In this document: positions 20,187 to 26,422 of the stretch, piece by piece
Layout of the letters: the number at the start of each line of letters is the position of its first letter
Position numbering within the stretch: position 1 is the first letter of the stretch
Source of the DNA: a virus
IMG/VR virus record: IMGVR_UViG_3300042350_003212
Span: 1-52,148 of that record
Direction: 5' to 3' (one strand)
DNA: 52,148 bases
Translations under genes and position numbers: made by a program
Notes under the pieces: model-generated
Told to the model about the DNA's origin: nothing
The model's input: the letters and a program-made list of their open reading frames with translations, nothing else
Database searches by the model: none

Positions 20187-20418
20187 TGCTCTCCGCCTTT
20201 ACTACTGGGCTCAAGCCACGGACGATCCTGCCAAGCAGAGCGTCAGGTGTCTCGCCTTCGCTTGCGTAGACGAAGATGTGCTGGTTGTGTCCCAAGCACT
20301 CAATGTCAACAACTGCGTACAAGTTGCCGCCTTTGACATTGTTCAGTTGAACTGAGACCTTAGGCGAGTCGCCTTCGGCCAGGTGGATGTTTGTTCGTGA
20401 TGATGCGTATTCACGCAT
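20179..20418 (-). CDS. Hypothetical protein, 79 aa
   Basis: Starts MREYASSRTNIHLAEGDSPK. Beta-rich (NLYAVVDIECLGHNQHIFVY). ATG 20418 follows CGAAAGGACATACGAC; box at 20454-20470. First gene of a coupled pair with the DUF1281-like protein. Confidence 0.65.
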   Translation of the reverse strand: MREYASSRTNIHLAEGDSPKVSVQLNNVKGGNLYAVVDIECLGHNQHIFVYASEGETPDALLGRIVRGLSPVVKAESNA

Positions 20419-20473
20419 GTCGTATGTCCTTTCGGGTAGGTGTTGTTGAGCCTATATTACATTCCGTAGATTT

Positions 20474-20734
20474 CTACAGATCCACGCTCCACTCTTGTGG
20501 GTACAGGAGTGGTGCGGCGCAATCTAGACAGATTGTCCACGGGTCCAGCGCCGATATCTCAACGGATACGACGATGCACGGAATGATTGTATCTTCCGCA
20601 GAAATGATCCCGAGGATCATTCCACAGTTAGCGCACTCATCGGCATCAATTACAAAGTCGTAGATTTCTTCTTCGGCGAGCTCGAGCATGTCTTCGACTG
20701 ATTCAATGACGAACACGGAGATGTCGTGGTTCAT
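20474..20734 (-). CDS. Zinc-ribbon-like protein, 86 aa
   Basis: Starts MNHDISVFVIESVEDMLELA. It carries CANC near residues 34-37 and CLDC near 69-72, spaced as in a zinc ribbon. Unlike its neighbours it has no clear box upstream and only a weak ribosome binding site, so the start is less certain. Confidence 0.6.
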   Translation of the reverse strand: MNHDISVFVIESVEDMLELAEEEIYDFVIDADECANCGMILGIISAEDTIIPCIVVSVEISALDPWTICLDCAAPLLYPQEWSVDL

Positions 20735-20792
20735 ATGAACACGCTATCATCTCGCGTGCCCGTCATCGGAATCCGACGCTTAGCTAACCGCC

Positions 20793-21320
20793 CTACTTAG
20801 CGATTGCTCTGATGCGTGAAAGCTTTGTCTCAAGACGTGCAATGCGATCCTCGAGATGCTTCGTGCGATCAGCGATAAGAATGTTGATCAAGTCATTTGC
20901 ACTTGGCGCTGATTTCTTCTTGGCTTGAGCTTTCTTTTTTGACTTGTTGCGTGCGCCACTTGACGAGTTCGCAACTGTAATCTTGAAAGGAACCTTTGGA
21001 AGCGACGTGCGAGTTGCACGTGTACCTGCTGTGTAGAACAGCAGTGCGTCTGCGCCACGGCTTCTGCCACGAAGTTCACGCTCTGCTTTTGTCTCAGTTC
21101 GTGAGAGCAGCTGCTTTGATTCAACAAAGGCATCGAGAACCATTCGGAGGTACTCACGTGAAAGTGTCTTGCCACGAAGGCCCTTGTATAAGGAGTTGAT
21201 CTCGTTGATCGTCAGTGGCATCGATGCATCTGCAATGATCCCATAAACGACATCACGAGTCATTTGACCCTTTTTGAGGGCGCCTTCTCTGGCACGTTTT
21301 GATATGGATAGGTTGACCAT
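20793..21320 (-). CDS. Possible DNA-binding protein, 175 aa
   Basis: Starts MVNLSISKRAREGALKKGQM. Residues 20-75 (TRDVVYGIIADASMPLTINE onward) look like a winged helix. A Lys-rich linker (RNKSKKKAQAKKKSAPS) and a C-terminal helix with heptads (DRTKHLEDRIARLETKLSRI) suggest oligomerisation. Start 21320 follows AAGGACAAATTAC. A box at 21386-21402 lies 65 bases upstream. Role as regulator is inference. Confidence 0.6.
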   Translation of the reverse strand: MVNLSISKRAREGALKKGQMTRDVVYGIIADASMPLTINEINSLYKGLRGKTLSREYLRMVLDAFVESKQLLSRTETKAERELRGRSRGADALLFYTAGTRATRTSLPKVPFKITVANSSSGARNKSKKKAQAKKKSAPSANDLINILIADRTKHLEDRIARLETKLSRIRAIAK

Positions 21321-21397
21321 GTAATTTGTCCTTACTGTCGTTGGTACTACCAATATATCACGGGAGTGTGACATATTCGTGATTGATTGTAACTTCC

Positions 21398-22144
21398 TTA
21401 GATTTTGAACATCTGAGTTTCAAGCGCGAGGCGCGTCAGTGTTGACTGCGTCGGAACACCATTCGCGTCGGACCCAACAACTCCGATCAGTCTTTGGAAC
21501 CGCGCGTAAGCGCGCTGCGTTTTTACGTCAAACTTTCCGCGCTCGTAGTCTCTTAAGCCAACCGCGACGACCAGTGCCCGTTGCAATATTTCCACGCTGG
21601 CATGCCGCTTGCCGGGTAACAGCTGAGATGTCAACAGCTCAGGCTTGCCCGTCAATATATTTGAGTCCTTGGCAGGCCGCTGTTTGAAATCAGGACGACA
21701 AAATCCAAGAACTTCATATTTCCAGCGCGTGCGTTCAAAGATCCCGTCATTAACATCCGGCGCCTTAGGCAGGCCTGAAGAAATGTTTGCTTCGATTGCG
21801 GTGAACGTCTCGCTGATCTTCCATCCGTCAATGTTCGTGACGATGCCAACGTGCGGCATGCCGAACGCGCCGTCAAGAGAAAACGAGTAAAAGACAATGT
21901 CACCGGGTTGCGGACGTTCGCGCCATCTTCTTTGATAAATGAATTCGGCAAGCCCGTTCGGACTGTACACGCAGGCAGGTATTTTTACGCCGGCGTCATA
22001 AGCGACGCAGTCTATAAATGAACCAGACCATGGCGCGCCCGTTGACGTATATCCCGTCCTCGCCGCAAAGTCATTTCTACCGCCAGGGGATGCGCGGTAG
22101 CCAAGATAACTTTTTGCGAGCTCAAGAAATCTGTCAGCGGTCAT
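21398..22144 (-). CDS. CHAP-like lysin with peptidoglycan-binding C-terminus
   Basis: 248 residues. The N-terminal 150 residues fit a CHAP/NlpC-type fold: GAPWSGSFIDCVAYDAGV (37-54), RPQPGDIVFY (77-86) and MPHVGIV with H98. In most CHAP enzymes the nucleophile is a Cys right after the Trp; here that position is Ser40, and the nearest Cys is 46. Residues 180-245 look like a peptidoglycan-binding domain. The ATG overlaps the stop of the 22141 gene (ATGA). It likely cleaves cell wall, unless the Ser makes it a binding-only protein. Confidence 0.75.
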   Translation of the reverse strand: MTADRFLELAKSYLGYRASPGGRNDFAARTGYTSTGAPWSGSFIDCVAYDAGVKIPACVYSPNGLAEFIYQRRWRERPQPGDIVFYSFSLDGAFGMPHVGIVTNIDGWKISETFTAIEANISSGLPKAPDVNDGIFERTRWKYEVLGFCRPDFKQRPAKDSNILTGKPELLTSQLLPGKRHASVEILQRALVVAVGLRDYERGKFDVKTQRAYARFQRLIGVVGSDANGVPTQSTLTRLALETQMFKI

Positions 22145-22557
22145 TCGATGATTGTACCATCAGGCGCGACAACTTCGGTCCATCCGCCGTGCCCGTCTCC
22201 ATAAACGAGACAGCCGTGCCCGTCACTATCCCAGGAGAATTCGCAGCATGACTTGCCACCCGTCGCTTCTTTCTCGTCAATTGACATCGAGTGCATGCCA
22301 CCCGTCTTGCCAAAGATTCCAGGAAGAATGCGAGCGATCTTCAAGCAACATTCATGGCAGAGCGCGACGTTATGCAAAAGTGACCCGTCATCGAGCGCCA
22401 GGTCCGTAAACATGCCGTACCCACCTGAAAAATCGAGGCACCAGCCGTTTTCTACCTGAAGCCAGCCCGTCTGGGTCTGGTCTTCGCCAGGCGTGCCCGT
22501 CCCAATTACCTGGACGTCCGCGCCGCAATTGTCGCAGTCGGCCGTCACTAAATTCAT
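22141..22557 (-). CDS. Cys-rich protein, 138 aa, leaderless
   Basis: Starts MNLVTADCDNCGADVQVIGT. CDNC near residues 8-11, CHECC near 72-76 and later CC suggest one or two zinc sites. ATG 22557 is six bases from TATACT of the box at 22564-22580, the rightmost box on the map. It is coupled to the lysin downstream. Rich in GACGGG (Asp-Gly) codon pairs. Confidence 0.7.
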   Translation of the reverse strand: MNLVTADCDNCGADVQVIGTGTPGEDQTQTGWLQVENGWCLDFSGGYGMFTDLALDDGSLLHNVALCHECCLKIARILPGIFGKTGGMHSMSIDEKEATGGKSCCEFSWDSDGHGCLVYGDGHGGWTEVVAPDGTIIE

Positions 22558-22587
22558 AATTTCAGTATACTTTCCCTAGTTTTGGGG

Positions 22588-22749
22588 CTATTGACTGATA
22601 TATGAGGCCGAAAGCCCTTGAAATAAGGCTCTCGCGGCATTTGCCCGTGCGGTGACCCGAATATGCTCTTCTCGAGTCTTTGCCTTCTCGATGTCGTCAA
22701 CGAGGTCCAAATACAGTTTTTCCGCTAGATCTAGGGTTTCTTGTGACAT
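22588..22749 (-). CDS. Small helical protein, 53 aa
   Basis: Starts MSQETLDLAEKLYLDLVDDI; helical throughout. Start 22749 follows GAGGAAACCTAAA and nearly abuts the stop of the terminase-like gene, so it is probably translated with it. An N-terminal extension to 22839 would overlap that gene and is rejected. Confidence 0.65.
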   Translation of the reverse strand: MSQETLDLAEKLYLDLVDDIEKAKTREEHIRVTARANAARALFQGLSASYISQ

Positions 22750-22750
22750 T

Positions 22751-23665
22751 TTAGGTTTCCTCGACGATTTCTGCGTCTTCAATGTCACTCTCGGCGTCTT
22801 TTGGTATTTCCAGACCAGCTTCGGCCATTTTCGCCGCAACTTGAATTGCGCCGGCCGCTAGACGTTGTAGACGTTCAGCAACTACCTGAGCTGGTTGACG
22901 CCCGTCAGTAACTTCAAGGCGCGCATCGAACTCTATACCACCACGAACTCCCGCGCGGTCCAGGATTTCAGTCGAAGCTTTAAGCTTCACTGGTTCAGAT
23001 TGCGCGTTCTGCATAAGATCTTCTAAGACGTCCACCGCGTAAGGCGCAGCCTGCGTCAGCTTTGCCCGGGCGCGCTCGACATCTTCTCCAGGACGACGCT
23101 GAACAGACCCAAGGTGGATGCGACAGTACCCGTCATCTGCCGGGCGTCCTGAAGACCAAAGCATGCAGCGGATCCCGTCATCCTTGACGTGCTTGCATCG
23201 AGTTGGGAGGGCAGCTGGTTTACGTCGAGGTGAGCTCGGTCCACCTGCCTCTTGCTCTTTTATCCAGGCGCGTGTCGCGCCAACTACCCAAGGAGGCACA
23301 AGGTAGTCGGACGCGCTCTCCGCGAGTAGATCTAGACCCGTTATATAATCAGAGTTGATACGGTCTGGATCTACAAGAATTGGTTTCTTTTCTGTGAGGG
23401 ACATGACCCGGCGCGCTTTTGCCATCTCGGCAGAACGCGCCTGGATCAATCCCGTTGGAACTCCATTCGAGGCGTACACAGGATCCCATCCCATCTTGTG
23501 TGCCCGAAGGAGTCCTCGGTTTTCAAAGGTATCTTGGCAGACCCCGCGCTCGACTTCTTCAATGCCGATGTCGCCTAGCTTGGGGCGTATGTTGATTGGA
23601 GAGTCTACTTCAAACTCGGCTCTCTCCGGACCGGGTTCATCTCCAAATACAAGTTCTTCTGACAT
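22751..23665 (-). CDS. Terminase small subunit-like protein with zinc motif
   Basis: 304 residues. Residues about 205-245 (AAPYAVDVLEDLMQNAQSEP followed by KLKASTEILDRAG and VRGG) match a segment I know from small terminase subunits and related actinophage DNA-binding proteins. Before it lies CKHVKDDGIRCMLW...YCRIH, a Cys/His cluster that could bind zinc. It would recognise phage DNA for packaging, but no large subunit is in the window. ATG 23665 follows AAAGGAAAAC. Confidence 0.6.
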   Translation of the reverse strand: MSEELVFGDEPGPERAEFEVDSPINIRPKLGDIGIEEVERGVCQDTFENRGLLRAHKMGWDPVYASNGVPTGLIQARSAEMAKARRVMSLTEKKPILVDPDRINSDYITGLDLLAESASDYLVPPWVVGATRAWIKEQEAGGPSSPRRKPAALPTRCKHVKDDGIRCMLWSSGRPADDGYCRIHLGSVQRRPGEDVERARAKLTQAAPYAVDVLEDLMQNAQSEPVKLKASTEILDRAGVRGGIEFDARLEVTDGRQPAQVVAERLQRLAAGAIQVAAKMAEAGLEIPKDAESDIEDAEIVEET

Positions 23666-23681
23666 GTTTTCCTTTAATAGT

Positions 23682-23728
23682 GTTGGACCCCGCCTGTGGG
23701 GAGAGGGCGAACCAGGCGAGGCCCAACT
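23682..23728 (-). terminator. 3' hairpin after 23738-23962
   Basis: GTTGGGCCTCGCCTG and CAGGCGGGGTCCAAC pair on the minus strand with a roughly 17-base loop. Confidence 0.45.
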
Positions 23729-23737
23729 CGTTGTAGC

Positions 23738-23962
23738 CTACTTACCGCCGAAGATCCTCTTCAATAGAGACTTCTTCTTGGCAGGTGCGGACGTCTTCGG
23801 TGCCGGTGCTGGATCTGCAAAGGTTCCCTTTGCGATCTCTTCTGGGCGGACGTTTGCTGGAGCTACTTTCTTCGGTGCTGCAGCCTTCTTGGCTGGCGCG
23901 GCTTTCTTTTTGGCCGGCGCTGCCTTCTTGGCTGCTGCTTTCTTTGCTACTGGTTTGTTCAT
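23738..23962 (-). CDS. Histone H1-like Lys/Ala/Pro-rich protein, 74 aa
   Basis: Starts MNKPVAKKAAAKKAAPAKKK and continues with AAPAKK repeats; the last 15 residues (KKKSLLKRIFGGK) form a basic amphipathic helix. The composition matches bacterial histone H1-like tails and suggests DNA or RNA condensation. Start 23962 follows GGGAGAGAACAGAACA; the in-frame extension to 24025 lacks a site. Confidence 0.7.
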   Translation of the reverse strand: MNKPVAKKAAAKKAAPAKKKAAPAKKAAAPKKVAPANVRPEEIAKGTFADPAPAPKTSAPAKKKSLLKRIFGGK

Positions 23963-23990
23963 TGTTCTGTTCTCTCCCTGTTTGGATTGG

Positions 23991-24188
23991 TTACTTGGAA
24001 GTTCCGCGACCAAAGGCTGAATCATTCTTGTTGACCCAACGCAGGAGGACTGGAACTACCGCTGCTACTCCGGCCGACAGGATTGCCTGTGGGTCGGTAT
24101 TGCCGCTCAGGTAGACGGCCAGGCAGGCGCCGATAAAGGAGCGAGCGTAGGACGAGGCCATTGCGGTCATTTGTGGTGTTAGTTTCAT
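23991..24188 (-). CDS. Holin candidate, 65 aa
   Basis: Starts MKLTPQMTAMASSYARSFIG. Two hydrophobic segments (residues 17-30 and 37-52, AILSAGVAAVVPVLLRWV) and a charged C-terminus match small actinophage holins in size and layout. ATG 24188 follows AAACGGAGAAATCC. The CHAP-like lysin is 1.8 kb downstream on the same strand. Confidence 0.65.
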   Translation of the reverse strand: MKLTPQMTAMASSYARSFIGACLAVYLSGNTDPQAILSAGVAAVVPVLLRWVNKNDSAFGRGTSK

Positions 24189-24404
24189 GGATTTCTCCGT
24201 TTCTGGAGCCCGGTTGGGTCCAGTGAAGATCATAGATCATAGCGGGACAAGTGATTTCCCGTGAGTTTTTCATAAGAGTAGGGACTGATGGCAGGACTCT
24301 TTTAGAAACAACGGTTCTCGGGCACAAAACGGCCCGTCAAAAAATGCTTCGAGAAACTGTCTTTTTTGCCCAAAAGTAGTGCAAAATGGAAATTTGGTAT
24401 TCCG

Positions 24405-24509
24405 CTTTCAAAAAAGTCAAAAACTTGAAGGTTCCAGCCCAGCCACCTACTACAACAAGGAAGCCGAGAGAAAGGGATAAGCTCGGCCTACCAAAACTGG
24501 GCTGGAACC
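24405..24509 (-). terminator. Large terminator after tRNA-Thr
   Basis: Perfect 13-base inverted repeat GGTTCCAGCCCAG (24509-24497) / CTGGGCTGGAACC (24442-24430), with an inner GCCGAG/CTCGGC hairpin. It is followed on the minus strand by TTCAAGTTTTTGACTTTTTT. The rest of the gap 24189-24404 has no gene; it is A/T-rich with one more weak GGGCA/TGCCC repeat. Confidence 0.65.
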
Positions 24510-24512
24510 CAG

Positions 24513-24584
24513 AGCCTAGAGTCAGGATTGAACTGACGACCTACCGCTTACAAGGCGGTTGCTCTACCACTGAGCTATCCAGGC
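24513..24584 (-). tRNA. tRNA-Thr (anticodon UGU)
   Basis: 72 bases reading GCCTGGATAGCTCAGTGGTA from the 5' end. Acceptor GCCTGGA/TCTAGGC pairs fully with one G-U; D arm GCTC...GAGC; anticodon stem ACCGC/GCGGT with loop CTTGTAA (UGU, reads ACA); T arm GTCAG-TTCAATC-CTGAC. CCA is not encoded. It sits between a glycosyltransferase gene and a strong terminator. Confidence 0.9.
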
Positions 24585-24592
24585 GTGTACGC

Positions 24593-25252
24593 TTATTTTA
24601 CCTCAAAGATTGTTTCTTTATGATGCTTCAATTTGATCAATGGGTTGACATAGATCTTGTACCCAGCTCGTTGCGCTTGACCACACCACGAGTAGTCTTC
24701 CCCGACATTTACTCTTATCTCTGAGTCTGGCGACCACTTCATTTTTCCAATCAGGAACCAAGGTCTTGGGATATTCTCAAAGACGCCAGACTTGACACAT
24801 AGGAATCCAAAGCCTACGCCACCGACCTCAACAGGTTCAGTGTGAAGTAAGAACTCAACCGACTGAACAGAAGTCATGGCACCATGCTCGTTTGGATAGC
24901 CTACGGCCAACTTACCGTATTGGTCAATAGCGTAGAGTCCAGACACTATTTCCAGCTCTGATTTGTATAGAGCAAGAAAGTCTTCTGGATCCCATTCCAC
25001 ATCTGAGTCAATCCAGAACAACTTGTCATAGGTAAACTTACCTTCAGCAATCTCGTTTGAATCATAGTTGTGATCCCATCGGTCTATCGCTGTAAGTTCT
25101 CGAGCTGTCGGAACAAATGACGAGTACTTGTTTAGAAAAGTATAAGTCAGTCCTTCAGCCGTTAGAGCTTCCAAAGTCTTCACAAGAGACTGAACATACT
25201 CTGAATGGAACATTCGTCCCGGAGTTGCGATTACAACATTGTAGTGTTTCAT
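24593..25252 (-). CDS. GT-A type glycosyltransferase
   Basis: 219 residues, starts MKHYNVVIATPGRMFHSEYV. The metal/nucleotide-sugar motif DSD (residues 82-84, in FWIDSDVEW) and the later ED near GEDYSWCGQAQRAGYK fit a GT-A fold. It should transfer a sugar from a nucleotide donor; acceptor unknown (host surface, virion protein or DNA). ATG 25252 shares a base with the upstream stop (TAATG), so it is coupled to 25252-25722. Confidence 0.8.
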   Translation of the reverse strand: MKHYNVVIATPGRMFHSEYVQSLVKTLEALTAEGLTYTFLNKYSSFVPTARELTAIDRWDHNYDSNEIAEGKFTYDKLFWIDSDVEWDPEDFLALYKSELEIVSGLYAIDQYGKLAVGYPNEHGAMTSVQSVEFLLHTEPVEVGGVGFGFLCVKSGVFENIPRPWFLIGKMKWSPDSEIRVNVGEDYSWCGQAQRAGYKIYVNPLIKLKHHKETIFEVK

Positions 25253-25722
25253 TATACCTCTGTTCGGCACTTACGGCAGAGTAGCGCGTCATATCCAGTA
25301 GCATAGGTTGTAGCCTTTCCAGACTGAGTTACTGGAACAGGAACCACATTCTCGTCATTCTGCTTACATCTGTCACATTTTAGATCTACAACCCACTCAA
25401 TGGACTTACCCGTCTCAATATGAGAGATCATTCCACGAGTCAGCGCATGAAGCTTCCCACCACCATCAGTCCTTCGTAAGAACTTGCGAGTGTCTTCAGC
25501 TTCGAGAACTGGTCTACAGTTCTTACATGGGCATTCCATTCTTGCTGGCTTACAGAAAGTTATACCGTTTACCGTCGTGTGCCTAGCAACTGCGTGGCCA
25601 CAGAGACAGATACTTGGATCCGAACGTCTTGGTCTTCCCTGTTCTCTCAATTCTTCCTCAGCCTCGAGTACTTCCTCAACTGAAAGACCCATCGCCTTTA
25701 GCGCGTCTTCTGCACTACTCAT
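25252..25722 (-). CDS. Cys-rich zinc-binding protein, 156 aa
   Basis: Starts MSSAEDALKAMGLSVEEVLE. Contains CLCGHAVARH, CKPARMECPCKNC, CDRC and CRKC: enough Cys/His for two or three zinc sites. Layout resembles small actinophage zinc proteins of unknown role. ATG 25722 follows GATGAAAGGAAAGTGAC. TTGTACA repeats lie between the likely promoter (TATAGT, about 25788-25793) and the gene, so it may be repressed there. Confidence 0.7.
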   Translation of the reverse strand: MSSAEDALKAMGLSVEEVLEAEEELREQGRPRRSDPSICLCGHAVARHTTVNGITFCKPARMECPCKNCRPVLEAEDTRKFLRRTDGGGKLHALTRGMISHIETGKSIEWVVDLKCDRCKQNDENVVPVPVTQSGKATTYATGYDALLCRKCRTEV

Positions 25723-26165
25723 GTCACTTTCCTTTCATCTTTGTACAAAGCCAGAAACTCAGTTTTGTACACGTTTGTACACACGAAACTATATCATGTA
25801 CATAGCATAAATGTCGCATAAAAAACTTATAAAACAAAGAAGCCAAGTTTAGTTTACGTTACCTACCTACACACATGTATACGCGTATATAAAAATAAGT
25901 TGGCTTCTTTGTTTTATGTATTATAAATGCCCACATACTAAGCCAGATTTTTTGTAGCCATCACGCAAAGTGCCTTAGTATCTTTTTGACACAATTTTTC
26001 CCTCTCACTCTTTTTCTCTTTCTTCTCTTCCTCACGACGCCCAGAAAAGTAAAATCATAAAGTACATTTCGTTTCATTAGTAAGAGTTCTAGAGCGACAA
26101 AAATCACGTCACTTGTACTTTATCTACGTGACCATCACACATCTAAAAACGTGTAAAATTGCCTC
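25723..26165. promoter_or_regulatory. Divergent control region with operator-like repeats
   Basis: No gene. It holds the palindrome CTTTGTACAAAG (25739-25750) and two more TTGTACA at about 25765 and 25775, which suggest a repressor site. An exact 18-base inverted repeat (25829-25846 / 25900-25917) encloses an AT-rich 53-base loop with ATACGCGTAT. A pyrimidine tract follows (25990-26035), then a second repeat pair ATAAAGTACA/TGTACTTTAT (about 26057-26125). Leftward and rightward transcription start here. An origin of replication is possible. Confidence 0.55.
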
Positions 26166-26420
26166 GTGATTCAATTTGTAGATGAGACACAGCAGCAAAG
26201 AACAATGCGAAGACTCACTGCGTGTCTTCACACTCTGTACTCAATTTCAGAAGAATTAGATGATCCAGAAAATGTAGAAGACCGCGGAGATCTACTAATC
26301 GCAGCAGAAAACTTACTCGATGCTGCACTGTGCATTACAGATGACATTCGCGGCATTGTCTGGCAATATTCACAAACCCCTGCTGAAATAGCAGCCGAAG
26401 AGAATGATACTGATATCTAA
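26166..26420 (+). CDS. Hypothetical helical protein, 84 aa
   Basis: GTG start at 26166, six bases after TAAAAT, so it too may be leaderless. The product MIQFVDETQQQRTMRRLTAC continues as an acidic helical protein (LDDPENVEDRGDLLIAAENL). No family recognised. First gene of the rightward unit that includes the giant secreted protein. Confidence 0.65.
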   Translation: MIQFVDETQQQRTMRRLTACLHTLYSISEELDDPENVEDRGDLLIAAENLLDAALCITDDIRGIVWQYSQTPAEIAAEENDTDI

Positions 26421-26422
26421 CT

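Noticed and set aside
327-22580. CRISPR array
   Set aside because: The 17-nt repeats are spaced by whole genes of varying length, have strand-matched -10 elements and no cas genes are near.
22751-23665. Large terminase subunit
   Set aside because: No Walker A or nuclease motif is present; only a small-subunit-like segment and Cys/His cluster.
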